Assembly (NCBI GenBank): GCA_013297865.1
Contig: JAAFIP010000016.1
Span: 1-64,000 of the forward strand
DNA: 64,000 bases
Reading direction: 5' to 3'
DNA from: Polaromonas sp.
GTDB taxonomy: Bacteria; Pseudomonadota; Gammaproteobacteria; Burkholderiales; Burkholderiaceae_C
Shown: positions 15,879 through 25,600 of the stretch, piece by piece
How positions within the stretch are numbered: the first letter of the stretch is position 1
How the letters are laid out: each line of letters starts with the position of its first letter
Translations under genes and position numbers: made by a program
Notes under the pieces: generated by a model
The model's database searches: none
Told to the model about the DNA's origin: nothing
The model's input: only the letters and a program-made list of their open reading frames with translations

Positions 15879-18668
15879 TCAACAGGCCTCAAGCCGCACC
15901 GCGCAGTACTTAAACTCCGGAATCTTGCCTACAGGGTCCAGCGCCGCATTCGTCAGCAAGTTGGCCGCGGCCTCCCGATAGGCAAAGGGCATGAACAAGG
16001 TGGCATCGGGCGTGCCGTCGTCCTGGCGCAGTATGGCTTGCACACTACCGCGGCGTGACGCCAGCTCTACCCTGCTGCCCGCACGCAGGCCCAGGCGCGC
16101 CAGCTCTTTGCCGTTGATCGAAATCGTCGCCACGGGCTCCAGCGCATCCAGCGTGCTGCTGCGCCGCGTCATGCTGCCGGTGTGCCAGTGCTCCAGCTGG
16201 CGACCGGTGATCAGCACTAGCGGATAGCTGGCATCTGGTGCTTCGTCGGCAGCAATAAAGCCTGCGGGCACCAGATGGATGCGGCCATCGTCCGTGGGTA
16301 CGTCGTGCATGAACACCGTGGGCTGGCCTGGGTCTTCCCTGCTCAGGCACGGATAGGTCACACTGCCCTCTTTTTGCAGCCGCTCCCAGCTGATACCAGC
16401 AATCACGCCGTGCATGGCCTGGCGCATTTCTTCGTAGACACTGGCCACGCCACTGTCATCGCCTGCATAGCTCCACTGCAAACCCAAACGCCCGGCCAGC
16501 TGCTGGATGATCCACAGATCTTGCCTTGCGTCTCCGGGCAGCGGCAGGGCGGCGCGGCCCATCTGCACCATGCGGTCGGTGTTGGTGACGGTGCCGGTTT
16601 TTTCGGGCCAGGCGGTGGCGGGCAGCACCACGTCGGCCAGCCAGGCGGTTTCGGTCATGAAAATATCCTGCACCACCAGATGCGTGAGCGAGGCCAGTGC
16701 ATGGCGCGCATGGTGCAGGTCGGGGTCGCTCATGGCGGGGTTTTCGCCCATCACGTACATGCCGCGCACTTTATGCGGGTCACTGTCGTCGGCCAATGCT
16801 TTGTGCATGATCTCCACCACGGTGTAGCCGGGCTGGTCGTCCAATGGGGCCTGCCAGAAGTTTTCAAACCACTGGTGTGCTTCTGTATTGTTGACGCGCT
16901 GGTAGTTGGGCAGCATCATCGGAATCAAACCTGCATCGCTGGCACCCTGCACATTGTTTTGTCCTCGCAAGGGGTGCAGGCCGCTGCCGGGCTTACCGAT
17001 CTGGCCAGTGATGGCGCACAGCGCTATCAGGCAGCGCGCGTTGTCGGTGCCGTGGATATGCTGGCTGATGCCCATGCCCCACAGAATCATCGAAGCCTTG
17101 GCGGTGGCAAAGGCGCGGGCTACTTCTTTGATCGTCTCAGCATCGATACCGCAGCGCTCTTGCACAGCCTCAGGAGCATAGTCTTGAACTTGCGCTTTGA
17201 GGGCTTCAAAATTGGACGCCCGCTGGGCAACGAATTCCTGAGCTACCAGCCCCTCGGCAATCACCACATGGATCAGCGCATTGAGCAGCAGCACATCGGT
17301 GTCGGGCTTGAACTGCAGGCTGCGCCAGGCGTGGCGCGCCAGGTCGGTGCGGCGCGGATCAGCCAGGATGATTTTGGCGCCGCGCTGGGCGGCGTTTTTC
17401 ATCCAGGTGGCGGCCACCGGATGGTTGGTGGTGGGATTGGAGCCGATGATGAAGATCACATCGCTGTGCTCCACATCATTGACCTGGTTGCTCACCGCGC
17501 CCGAGCCTACGCCTTCGAGCAAGGCTGCGACGCTGGAGGCGTGGCACAGGCGGGTGCAGTGGTCTACGTTGTTGCTGCCAAAACCGGTGCGCACCAGCTT
17601 CTGGAACAGATAGGCTTCTTCGTTGCTGCCCTTGGCACTGCCAAAGCCTGCCAGGGATTTTTTACCGTGGGTGTCGCGCAGCTGGGCCAGCGTGCCGCCA
17701 GACAGGTCCAGCGCCTCCTGCCAGGTTGCCTCGCGAAACACCTCGCTCCAGTGCTTGTATTCGGTGATTTTTTCAGGGTCTTTCGCCAGGCCTGTTTTGC
17801 GGATCAAGGGCTTGGTCAAACGCTGGTCATGGTGCACATAGTCAAAGCCAAACCGGCCTTTCACGCACAGGCGCGATGCGTTGGCCGGGCCGTCACGCCC
17901 GTCTACGCTGATGATTTTCTCGTCTTTGATGTTGTAGGTGATCAGGCAGCCCACGCCGCAATACGGGCACACCGAATCGACTTTTTTGTCGACCTTCTGT
18001 GATCCGATCTGTGTCTTGGGCATCAGCGCGCCCGTAGGACAGGCCTGCACGCACTCGCCGCAGGCCACGCAGCTGCTGGCACCCATGTCGTCGCCCAGGT
18101 CAAACACAATCTGCGAATGCGCGCCGCGCTGGGCATAGCCGATCACATCGTTCACCTGCACTTCGCGGCAGGCGCGCACGCAGCGTGTGCACTGGATGCA
18201 GGCGTCCAGATTCACCGCCATCGCAGGATGGGACACATCTGCACGCGGCTGCGCGCGGCGCAGGGCCGCAAGCTCTGGGCGCACACTCACCTGCATGCGC
18301 CCGGCCCAGTCACTGAGCTCACCATGGGGGCTGGCTGGGTTATCGTCGTTCCACTTGTAGCCCTGCTCTGGCATATCGGACAGCAGCATCTCCAGCACCA
18401 TCTTCTGGCTCTTGAGGGCCCGATCGCTGCGTGCCTGAACTTTCATGCCCTCGGCAGGCGCGCGGCAGCAGCTGGGGGCCAGCACCCTCTCGCCTTCGAT
18501 CTCCACCACACAGGCGCGGCAGTTGCCGTCTGCGCGGTAGCCTTCCTTGAAGCACAGGTGGGGAATATCCACACCGCTGCGCTGGGCCGCCTGCAAAATG
18601 CTCTCGCCAGGCACTGCTTCAATAGCTTGGCCATCGAGCTCAAAACCAATCACATCGCGCGCGCTCAT
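15879..18668 (-). CDS. fdsA: NAD-linked formate dehydrogenase alpha subunit
   Basis: The 929-aa catalytic subunit of the cytosolic, oxygen-tolerant FDH. The N-terminus is a plant-type [2Fe-2S] ferredoxin (C39, C50, C53, C67/68) followed by a His-Cys3 type region. Two [4Fe-4S] motifs follow at C157-C167 and C200-C210. The molybdopterin domain starts with CPYCGVGC (C234, C237, C241, C268), and the active site CTRLCHASS gives C375-H376. No signal peptide is present, so the enzyme is cytoplasmic. Its ATG overlaps the fdsB stop by four bases. Neither an fdsD nor an fdsC gene follows; fdhD at 4.6-5.4 kb is the only FdhD-type gene in view. Confidence 0.95.
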   Translation of the reverse strand: MSARDVIGFELDGQAIEAVPGESILQAAQRSGVDIPHLCFKEGYRADGNCRACVVEIEGERVLAPSCCRAPAEGMKVQARSDRALKSQKMVLEMLLSDMPEQGYKWNDDNPASPHGELSDWAGRMQVSVRPELAALRRAQPRADVSHPAMAVNLDACIQCTRCVRACREVQVNDVIGYAQRGAHSQIVFDLGDDMGASSCVACGECVQACPTGALMPKTQIGSQKVDKKVDSVCPYCGVGCLITYNIKDEKIISVDGRDGPANASRLCVKGRFGFDYVHHDQRLTKPLIRKTGLAKDPEKITEYKHWSEVFREATWQEALDLSGGTLAQLRDTHGKKSLAGFGSAKGSNEEAYLFQKLVRTGFGSNNVDHCTRLCHASSVAALLEGVGSGAVSNQVNDVEHSDVIFIIGSNPTTNHPVAATWMKNAAQRGAKIILADPRRTDLARHAWRSLQFKPDTDVLLLNALIHVVIAEGLVAQEFVAQRASNFEALKAQVQDYAPEAVQERCGIDAETIKEVARAFATAKASMILWGMGISQHIHGTDNARCLIALCAITGQIGKPGSGLHPLRGQNNVQGASDAGLIPMMLPNYQRVNNTEAHQWFENFWQAPLDDQPGYTVVEIMHKALADDSDPHKVRGMYVMGENPAMSDPDLHHARHALASLTHLVVQDIFMTETAWLADVVLPATAWPEKTGTVTNTDRMVQMGRAALPLPGDARQDLWIIQQLAGRLGLQWSYAGDDSGVASVYEEMRQAMHGVIAGISWERLQKEGSVTYPCLSREDPGQPTVFMHDVPTDDGRIHLVPAGFIAADEAPDASYPLVLITGRQLEHWHTGSMTRRSSTLDALEPVATISINGKELARLGLRAGSRVELASRRGSVQAILRQDDGTPDATLFMPFAYREAAANLLTNAALDPVGKIPEFKYCAVRLEAC

Positions 18669-20407
18669 AGCTGCACCTCATGGGGAAAATACTTGATCAC
18701 ACTGAGCATCGGATTGGGTGCGGCCTGCCCCAGGCCGCAGATGCTCGCGTCCACCATCACTGTGCTCAGGTCGTTCAAGGTCGTCTGGTCCCACACGGCG
18801 GCTTGCATCAGCGTGGCAGATTTTTCAGTGCCCACGCGGCAGGGCGTGCACTGGCCACAGCTCTCGTGGGCAAAAAAGCGCATCATGTTGAGCGCGGCGT
18901 CGCGGGCCTTGTCGTGCTCGCTCAGCACAATCACTGCAGCGCTGCCGATGAAGCAGCCGTAGGGCTGCAAGGTGTCGAAATCCAGCGGCACATCGGCTAG
19001 CGATGCAGGTAGTATGCCGCCGCTGGCCCCTCCGGGCAGGTAAGCATAGAGCGTGTGACCATCGAGCATGCCGCCGCCGTATTCTTCAATCAGCTCGCGT
19101 GCGGTGATGCCTGCCGAGGCCAGCTTGACGCCGGGGTTTTTCACGCGGCCACTGAGACTGAAACTGCGCAGGCCCTTGCGGCCATGGCGGCCGTGCGAGG
19201 CAAACCAGTCTGCGCCCTTCTCGGCGATCTCACGCACCCAGTAGAGGGTTTCAAAATTGTGCTCCAGAGTGGCTTTACCAAACAGGCCAACCTGCGCAAT
19301 ATAGGGCGGGCGCATGCGCGGCTCGCCGCGTTTGCCCTCGATGCTCTCGATCATGGCCGACTCTTCACCGCAGATATACGCCCCCGCGCCACGGCGCAGC
19401 TCGATATGCGGCAGCGGGTATGGTGGGTGGGCTTGTAGGGCAGCCAGCTCTCGCTGCAGCAGCTTGCGGCAGTCATGGTATTCATCACGCAGGTAGATAT
19501 ACACCGCCTCGCAGCCCACTACCTGGGCCGCGATCAGCATGCCTTCCAGAAAGCGGTGCGGGTCGCGCTCCAGGTAGCTGCGGTCTTTGAAGGTGCCTGG
19601 CTCGCCTTCGTCAATATTGACCGCCATCAGGCGCGGTGCAGGCTGCTCCCGCACGATGCGCCACTTGCGCCCGGCCGGAAAGCCCGCCCCACCCAAGCCG
19701 CGCAAACCAGAGCCCTCCAGGGCCTGCAGCACCTGCTGTGCAGCCTCGTCACTGCGTGCCACGGCAGCGGCCAGAGCATAACCGCCAGTGGCTAGATAGC
19801 TGTCAAACGCTATATTTTCAATAGCTGCTCCCGCGATATTCCATTGGCCTGGAGCCTGTTTTTCCTCATAAATTGCCTTCTGCACAGCCTCCAGCGTGGC
19901 ATGCGGCACAGCGCGCTGACCTGCGCAGACCGCAGGCGCCTGCTCGCAGCGGCCGATGCAGGGCGCGCTGATCACTCGCACATCGCTGCCCAGCAAGCCA
20001 GGCAGTTTGGCCAGCATCTCGCGGGCACCTGCCAGCTCGCAGCTGAGGCCATCGCACACGCGTACAGTCATCTGCGCAGGCACGGCGTCGTCTTTGACCA
20101 CTTCAAAGTGGTGATAGAAGGTAGCTACTTCAAATACCTCAGCCATGCCCAGGCGCATCAGGCTAGCCAGCGCGCACAGATGCTTTTCGTGCAAAGCGCC
20201 GTAGCGGTCGTTGATGAGGTGCAAATATTCAATCAGCAGGTCGCGGCGCAGTGCGACGCTGCCCAGCAGGGCGCTGACATCAGAAAGCGACTGTGCATCT
20301 GGCTGGCGGCCTTTGAGCTGACTGCGCTTACGCAGGCTCTGGCGCAGCTCGTCTGCGGTGGCGAGCGCGACGGCTTTGACTTCGTGGGACGATGCGGGTT
20401 GGTTCAT
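18665..20407 (-). CDS. fdsB: NAD-linked formate dehydrogenase, fused gamma-beta diaphorase subunit
   Basis: A 580-aa fusion of a NuoE-like and a NuoF-like unit. Residues 1-180 carry the [2Fe-2S] ligands C118, C123, C150 and C154 (RVCDGLSCE, APCIGRCEQ). Residues 201-580 carry the FMN/NAD site (LRGLGGAGFPAGRKW) and a [4Fe-4S] site (C517, C520, C523, C557). It passes electrons from FdsA to NAD+. Similar fusions occur in Methylorubrum-type FDH1 beta subunits, while Cupriavidus-type enzymes have separate FdsG and FdsB. The linker (184-200, APGQWNIAGAAIENIAF) is encoded by repeat A copy 4. The gene is first of the FDH locus, behind an element B pair. Confidence 0.95.
   Translation of the reverse strand: MNQPASSHEVKAVALATADELRQSLRKRSQLKGRQPDAQSLSDVSALLGSVALRRDLLIEYLHLINDRYGALHEKHLCALASLMRLGMAEVFEVATFYHHFEVVKDDAVPAQMTVRVCDGLSCELAGAREMLAKLPGLLGSDVRVISAPCIGRCEQAPAVCAGQRAVPHATLEAVQKAIYEEKQAPGQWNIAGAAIENIAFDSYLATGGYALAAAVARSDEAAQQVLQALEGSGLRGLGGAGFPAGRKWRIVREQPAPRLMAVNIDEGEPGTFKDRSYLERDPHRFLEGMLIAAQVVGCEAVYIYLRDEYHDCRKLLQRELAALQAHPPYPLPHIELRRGAGAYICGEESAMIESIEGKRGEPRMRPPYIAQVGLFGKATLEHNFETLYWVREIAEKGADWFASHGRHGRKGLRSFSLSGRVKNPGVKLASAGITARELIEEYGGGMLDGHTLYAYLPGGASGGILPASLADVPLDFDTLQPYGCFIGSAAVIVLSEHDKARDAALNMMRFFAHESCGQCTPCRVGTEKSATLMQAAVWDQTTLNDLSTVMVDASICGLGQAAPNPMLSVIKYFPHEVQL
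19810..19856 (-). repeat. Repeat A, copy 4 (interdomain linker of fdsB)
   Basis: On the minus strand it reads GGCTCCAGGCCAATGGAATA followed by TCGCGGGAGCAGCTATTGAAAATATAG in two parts. It is in frame exactly between the NuoE-like and NuoF-like halves of the fused subunit. Confidence 0.9.
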
Positions 20408-20546
20408 AAAACGCTCTTGCGTTGCAGTGTGGGCAATGTTGTGATGTTAAATCAGTTGGCTCTTAGTTTTGTACTGTCGCAGGTTGATGGCGTACTCATT
20501 GTTTTGTACGGGAGCTGGCCGATGGCACATTCGTTGTTTTGTACGG

Positions 20547-20651
20547 GAGCTGGCCGATGGCGTACTCAGCTCCGCGGCTGTCCCCCGCGGCGGCCTAGGG
20601 CCGCCTGCTCCTCCTTGATGCCGCTGCGCTGAGCACACCATCGACCAGCTC
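20547..20651 (-). repeat. Structured element B, copy 3 (left half of inverted pair)
   Basis: Arms 20547-20570 and 20628-20651 form a 24-bp stem. All three differences are G-U wobbles on the minus strand. The core is identical to copies 1 and 2. Compared with copy 1 the stem has several compensated pair changes (for example T-A to G-C and A-T to G-C). Confidence 0.8.
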
Positions 20652-20800
20652 TTGCGATCGTGGTGGGTGTTCCACCGCCGACTATCGACTTCTGTAGCTG
20701 GTGCCAACTTGCCAAGTGCTTCACCGTCGATGATCGACCTCGGACCAGTTACTGCATATTTGGCGAGTACTCTTCTCCTCCGCACGCCCACCCGCTTCGC

Positions 20801-20896
20801 TGCCCCGGCGCTGGGTGTGAACAGCGCAGCGGCATAAAGGAGGAGGCCGAAGGCCGGGGGACAGCCGCGGAGCTGTTTACACCCAGTGTCGGGGCA
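20801..20896 (+). repeat. Structured element B, copy 4 (right half of inverted pair)
   Basis: Arms 20801-20825 and 20872-20896 pair over 25 bp. All three differences are G-U wobbles on the + strand. The core has AAGGAGGAG and GGGGGACAGCCGCGGAG, with a shorter GGCC-GAA-GGCC apical hairpin. The pair and its flanks fill the 575-bp gap between fdsB and mrp. Flanking sequence (20651-20800 and 20897-20975) is shared with the 55-kb pair. Confidence 0.8.
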
Positions 20897-20983
20897 TACC
20901 AAGCACTCAGGCCGTTCACTCCCTGGGTTGGGAAGTACTAAACCCTGAGGTCGTTCACACCCGACCATGGGGCGCAAACACCA

Positions 20984-22078
20984 TCAAGTGTCCTTGCTGA
21001 TCTTGATCGACGGAAACTTGCTGGAGAAATCCTTGGCCTTGGCTGCAATCTTGATGGCCACCTGACGGGCTACTGCCTTGTAAATCGCCGCCACATCGCC
21101 ATCGGGATCAGACACCACCGTAGGTTTTCCGCTATCTGCCTGGATGCGGATCTGCATGTTCAGCGGCAGCGCGCCAAGATAGTCCATGTTGTACTCGGCG
21201 GCCATGCGCTTGCCACCGTCTTCGCCAAAAATGTGCTCAGTGTGGCCGCACTTCGTGCACACATGCACGGCCATGTTTTCCACAATGCCCAAAATCGGTA
21301 CGCCCACTTTTTCAAACATCTTGATGCCTTTTTTGGCATCCAGCAATGCGATGTCTTGCGGGGTGGTGACGATCACCGCGCCGGTCATGGGCACGCGCTG
21401 GCTGAGTGTCAATTGAATATCGCCCGTGCCTGGTGGCATGTCGACGATCAAATAGTCCAGGTCTTTCCAGTTGGTCTGGCGAATCAGCTGTTCCAGCGCC
21501 TGGGTGGCCATGGGGCCGCGCCAGACCATGGCTTCGTCCTGCGCCACCAGAAAGCCGATCGACATGACCTGCACGCCGTAGTTTTCCATCGGCTCCATGG
21601 TCTGCCCGTCTTCGCTCTCGGGGCGGCCTTCGATGCCCATCATCATCGGCTGGCTGGGGCCATAAATGTCGGCGTCCAGCAGGCCCACCTTGGCGCCCTC
21701 GGCGGCCAGGGCCAGCGCCAGGTTGACTGCGGTGGTGCTCTTGCCCACACCGCCCTTGCCCGAGGCTACGGCGACAATGTTTTTGACGGTGGGCATCAGC
21801 GCCACGCCACGCTGGGCAGCATGGGCGACGATTTTGGTGCTGACGTTGCACGATACGTTGTCCACCCCAGCCACGCCCTTGGCTGCAGCAATCAGCGCCT
21901 TGCGAAAGCCTGCGATCTGGCTTTTGGCAGGGTAGCCCAGCTCCACGTCGAAGGCTACGTCGCCCTCTGACACAGTGAGGTTTTTGACGGATTTGGTGGA
22001 TACAAAATCTTTGCCGGTATTGGGGTCAATCACGGACTTGAGCGCCGCGAGAATATCGTCATTGGTGGCCATGGGCAT
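20984..22078 (-). CDS. mrp: Mrp/ApbC/NBP35-family iron-sulfur carrier ATPase
   Basis: A 364-aa P-loop protein that holds and transfers [4Fe-4S] clusters in the cytoplasm. An N-terminal DUF59/MIP18-like domain (about 1-85) precedes the deviant Walker A GKGGVGKST at 107-115. The cluster-binding CxxC is C274/C277 (HVCTKCGH). Length and order are those of bacterial ApbC. It is divergent from metG across a 110-bp region, and its product could serve the many Fe-S proteins of the adjacent FDH locus, which is inference from position. Starts at residues 1 and 3 are both possible. Confidence 0.95.
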   Translation of the reverse strand: MPMATNDDILAALKSVIDPNTGKDFVSTKSVKNLTVSEGDVAFDVELGYPAKSQIAGFRKALIAAAKGVAGVDNVSCNVSTKIVAHAAQRGVALMPTVKNIVAVASGKGGVGKSTTAVNLALALAAEGAKVGLLDADIYGPSQPMMMGIEGRPESEDGQTMEPMENYGVQVMSIGFLVAQDEAMVWRGPMATQALEQLIRQTNWKDLDYLIVDMPPGTGDIQLTLSQRVPMTGAVIVTTPQDIALLDAKKGIKMFEKVGVPILGIVENMAVHVCTKCGHTEHIFGEDGGKRMAAEYNMDYLGALPLNMQIRIQADSGKPTVVSDPDGDVAAIYKAVARQVAIKIAAKAKDFSSKFPSIKISKDT

Positions 22079-22188
22079 CTAAACCTGTGAAACTAAAGCC
22101 CGCGCGAAATTGCTGAAAAATGGGGCTAACCCAGAGAGTGTAGCCAAGCCTTCTAAAATACGGGCTTACCCGCAGAAAAATTCCCACA

Positions 22189-24348
22189 ATGACCACGACA
22201 GCCTCTTCGTCAGCCCAGCGCAAGCTATTCGTCACGACGGCCTTGCCGTATGCCAATGGCAACTTCCATATTGGCCACATCATGGAGTACATCCAGGCCG
22301 ACATCTGGGTGCGCTTTCAGCGGATGAACGGCCATGCAGTCAATTTTGTCTGCGCCGATGACGCACACGGCGCGGCCATCATGATTGCAGCGGAGAAGAA
22401 GGGCATCACGCCGCAAGCCTTTGTAGGTGAGATTGCCGCTGGCCGCAAGCCCTATCTGGACGGCTTTCACATCGGCTTTGACAACTGGCACCGCACCGAT
22501 GCGCCAGAAAATCACGCCCTGGCCAAGCAGATTTACCTGGACCTGAAAAAAGCCGGTCTGATCAAAAGCCAATTGGTAGAGCAGTTCTACGACCCGGTCA
22601 AAAACATGTTTCTGGCCGACCGCTTTATCAAAGGCGAATGCCCCAAATGCGGCACCAAAGACCAGTACGGCGACAACTGCGAAAACTGCAGCGCCGTCTA
22701 TGCGCCTACCGACCTGAAAAACCCCTACTCCACCTTCAGCGGTGCCAAGCCCGTGCTCAAAAGCTCCGAGCACCTGTTCTTTGCGCTGTCGGACCCACGC
22801 TGTGTGGAGTTTTTGGAGCAATGGACGCAAGGCGCTGGGGAAGACGGCAAGCCGCGCCTGCAAGCCGAGGTGGCCAAAAAGGTTAAGGAATGGTTCAGCG
22901 TGCGCACCAACCAGGATGGCAGCACCAGCGAAGGCCTGGGCGACTGGGACATCTCCAGAGACGCACCCTACTTTGGCATTGAAATCCCGGACGCACCGGG
23001 CAAATACTTCTATGTGTGGCTGGATGCACCTGTAGGCTACCTTGCTTCGCTGAAAAACCTGCTCGACAAGCGCGGCGAGAGCTATGAGGCTTACATGGCC
23101 GATCCGCAGCTGGAGCAATACCACTTTATCGGCAAAGACATCATCACCTTCCACACCCTGTTCTGGCCTGCGATGCTCAAGTTCAGCGGCCGCAAAACGC
23201 CAAGCAATGTGTATGTGCACGGCCACCTGACGGTAAACGGCGAGAAGATGAGCAAGAGCCGCGGCACAGGGCTGGACCCGCTGAAGTATCTGTCCCTGGG
23301 CATGAACCCCGAGTGGCTGCGCTACTACCTTGCTGCCAAACTCAACGAGCGCAACGAAGACATTGACTTCAATGCCGAAGATTTCCTGCTGCGCGTCAAC
23401 AGCGACCTGGTCGGCAAGTTCATCAACATCGCCAGCCGCTCGGCAGGCTTTATTGCCAAACGCTTTGGCGGCGCGCTGGGGGCTGTGTCTGGCGCGGGCG
23501 CTGACCTGCTGGCTACCATGCAGGCCAAAGTGCCTGAGATCGCGCAGATGTACGAGGCGCGGGAGTTTGGCCGGGCGCAGCGCGAGATCATGCTGATGGC
23601 CGACAAAGTCAATGAATATGTGGACCAGAACAAGCCCTGGGAGCTGGCCAAGCTGGCAGGCCAGGACGCGCGCCTGCAAGAGGCCTGCAGTACCTGCATC
23701 GAAGCTTTCCGCCTGCTCAGTATTTGCATCAAACCTGTGCTGCCTGCCCTGGCGCAGCAGGTGGAAGCTTTCTTGAGAGTACCTACTTTTCGCTTTGCTG
23801 ACGGTGCCAAGCTGCTCGGTGCGGGCCATGTGATCGGCGAGTACAAACACCTGATGCAGCGCGTCACCCCAGAGCAGCTTGAAGCATTGTTTGAGCCTCC
23901 AGCCCAACAGAATATCGCGGGAGCAGCTACACAATCTATAGCAAATAGTGCTCCCAGTTCTGCCCTGCCGGGAGGCGAAGCGCTCGCCCCTACCATTGCC
24001 ATCGACGACTTCGCCAAGGTGGACCTGCGTATCGCCAAGATCGTCAATTGCGAAGCTGTAGAAGGATCCACCAAGCTGCTGCGCCTGAGCCTGGACGTAG
24101 GCGAACTCAATGAGGACGGCAGCGCCAAGCTGCGCAATGTGTTTAGCGGCATAGCCAGCGCCTACAAGCCCGAAGAACTGAGCGGCAAACTTACCGTGCT
24201 GGTGGCCAACCTGGCGCCGCGCAAGATGAAATTCGGCGTCAGCGAAGGCATGGTGCTGGCAGCCAGCCATGGGGACGACAAAGCCCAGCCTGGCATTTAC
24301 ATCCTCAACCCTTGGCCGGGTGCGCAGCCCGGCATGCGGATTCGTTAA
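22189..24348 (+). CDS. metG: Methionyl-tRNA synthetase
   Basis: Class I synthetase charging tRNA-Met. At 719 aa it includes the C-terminal dimerisation/tRNA-binding OB-fold. HIGH is at residues 27-30. The zinc knuckle [17 protein letters not shown] starts at 151, and KMSKS lies near 353. The anticodon-binding helical domain runs to about 565, and the OB domain ([14 protein letters not shown]) from about 605. The linker between them contains [15 protein letters not shown], encoded by repeat A copy 5, so the element has extended the linker of an essential protein without disrupting it. It is divergent from mrp. Confidence 0.98.
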   Translation: MTTTASSSAQRKLFVTTALPYANGNFHIGHIMEYIQADIWVRFQRMNGHAVNFVCADDAHGAAIMIAAEKKGITPQAFVGEIAAGRKPYLDGFHIGFDNWHRTDAPENHALAKQIYLDLKKAGLIKSQLVEQFYDPVKNMFLADRFIKGECPKCGTKDQYGDNCENCSAVYAPTDLKNPYSTFSGAKPVLKSSEHLFFALSDPRCVEFLEQWTQGAGEDGKPRLQAEVAKKVKEWFSVRTNQDGSTSEGLGDWDISRDAPYFGIEIPDAPGKYFYVWLDAPVGYLASLKNLLDKRGESYEAYMADPQLEQYHFIGKDIITFHTLFWPAMLKFSGRKTPSNVYVHGHLTVNGEKMSKSRGTGLDPLKYLSLGMNPEWLRYYLAAKLNERNEDIDFNAEDFLLRVNSDLVGKFINIASRSAGFIAKRFGGALGAVSGAGADLLATMQAKVPEIAQMYEAREFGRAQREIMLMADKVNEYVDQNKPWELAKLAGQDARLQEACSTCIEAFRLLSICIKPVLPALAQQVEAFLRVPTFRFADGAKLLGAGHVIGEYKHLMQRVTPEQLEALFEPPAQQNIAGAATQSIANSAPSSALPGGEALAPTIAIDDFAKVDLRIAKIVNCEAVEGSTKLLRLSLDVGELNEDGSAKLRNVFSGIASAYKPEELSGKLTVLVANLAPRKMKFGVSEGMVLAASHGDDKAQPGIYILNPWPGAQPGMRIR
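23895..23941 (+). repeat. Repeat A, copy 5 (in frame inside metG)
   Basis: Reads GCCTCCAGCCCAACAGAATA followed by TCGCGGGAGCAGCTACACAATCTATAG in two parts. It lies in the linker between the anticodon-binding and OB-fold domains, in the same frame as the other coding copies. Confidence 0.9.
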
Positions 24349-24435
24349 AAATACCCTTAATTTCTCGCGGGACTAGACTACCAAAGCATTCAAACCTAGA
24401 ATGGGTTACCAAATTTTACCTATAGAGGTACTAGG

Positions 24436-25590
24436 TTGATAACCAAACCATTTTTGAACTGTGGCTACAGCAAACGCATTGCTGCCGTCGTTGCTCTAGG
24501 CCTAAGCAGCGCGTTCGCCCAGACCAATGGGGTGTTTCCCGACAAAATCGTCGTTCACCATGTCGGCCCGCTGTCCAACAGCGGGCTGGTAGCTTCCAAT
24601 ATGGAGGCTCTTGCAGCCGCCAACCTGTATTTCAGCAAAGTCAACGCCAAAGGCGGCGTGAATGGCCGCAAGATCGTGCTGGAAACCAGCGACGATACCC
24701 AGGACGCCAAGAAATCGGCCGAGCTTACGCAGCAAGTCATTAAAAACAACGCCGCCATTGCGTTTTTGATGCCGCGCACCTCCCCCACTACCGAAGCCAT
24801 GATGCCGCTGGTGGAAGCAGCAGGCATCCCCCTGATTGGCCCACAACCGGGCCCGGACTCGGTCACAGCACCTGTTAAGCGCCATGTGTTTGCAGTACGC
24901 GCCAGCTACAGCGCCGAGGTGGATTACGCCATCAAGCTGCAGCATTCGTTTGGACGCACCAAATTTGCATTCATTGGTGCCAAAGGCGGCTTTGGCGACA
25001 GTGTGATCAAAGCAGGCGAAACGACGCTGACAGGCTTGTCGCTCAAGCCCGCTGGGGTGGTGCGTGTGGATGACCGCAATCCGGATATTTCTGAAGCGCT
25101 CAAAGTGTTTGGCCAGTCCAAGCCTGATGTGGTGTTTTTCGGCTGCACAGCCAAGTGCGGTGCAGATTTTGTCAAGGCTTACAACAAATCTGGCAATCGT
25201 GCGCAGTACATCGCCTTGTCCAACTCCAGCAACTCGCAGTTCCTCAAAGAGCTGGCAGACCAGGGCCGCGGTGTGATTGTGATGCAGGTGGCTCCATCGC
25301 CGCAGTCGCCCAAGCTGGCCATCACCCGCGAGTTCAAGGCGGCTGCGGATGCTGCCAAGATGGCGCTGTCTTATACGGCCATGCAGTCGTGGATTGCGGC
25401 GCGAGTGCTGGTGGAAGGGCTGCAGCGTGCTGGAGCCAAACCCACGCCAGCATCGCTCACCAGCGCACTGGAGTCTATGCAGAATTTCAACATGGGCGAT
25501 TTCATCATCAACTATGGCCCAGGGCAGCGCGCAGGCTCGCGCTTTATCGAACCCACCATCATCAGCGCCTCTGGCGAGTTTGTGTACTAG
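24436..25590 (+). CDS. ABC transporter substrate-binding protein, branched-chain amino acid (LivK) type
   Basis: A 384-aa periplasmic binding protein of the type I fold (Peripla_BP_6). Translation starts at a TTG (24436) behind GAGGTACTAGG. Residues 1-29 are a signal peptide ending SSAFAQ. The mature part has the family's HVGPLSNSGLVASN ligand-loop region, YFSKVNAKGGVNGRKI, a hinge near RTKFAFIGAKGGFGDS, and a C-terminal lobe. No transporter membrane or ATPase genes are nearby, so it is an orphan receptor; the ligand cannot be read from sequence. Confidence 0.88.
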   Translation: MITKPFLNCGYSKRIAAVVALGLSSAFAQTNGVFPDKIVVHHVGPLSNSGLVASNMEALAAANLYFSKVNAKGGVNGRKIVLETSDDTQDAKKSAELTQQVIKNNAAIAFLMPRTSPTTEAMMPLVEAAGIPLIGPQPGPDSVTAPVKRHVFAVRASYSAEVDYAIKLQHSFGRTKFAFIGAKGGFGDSVIKAGETTLTGLSLKPAGVVRVDDRNPDISEALKVFGQSKPDVVFFGCTAKCGADFVKAYNKSGNRAQYIALSNSSNSQFLKELADQGRGVIVMQVAPSPQSPKLAITREFKAAADAAKMALSYTAMQSWIAARVLVEGLQRAGAKPTPASLTSALESMQNFNMGDFIINYGPGQRAGSRFIEPTIISASGEFVY

Positions 25591-25600
25591 CGCTGCGGCC

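Noticed and set aside
22225-24270. 681-codon minus-strand open frame opposite metG
   Set aside because: metG is intact with HIGH and KMSKS motifs on the + strand, and the antisense frame has no recognisable domain.
24350-24400. Repeat-A-like CTCGCGGGACTAGACTA downstream of metG
   Set aside because: It matches only a few bases of the core and lacks the AGCTGCT and CTATTAAATT parts.
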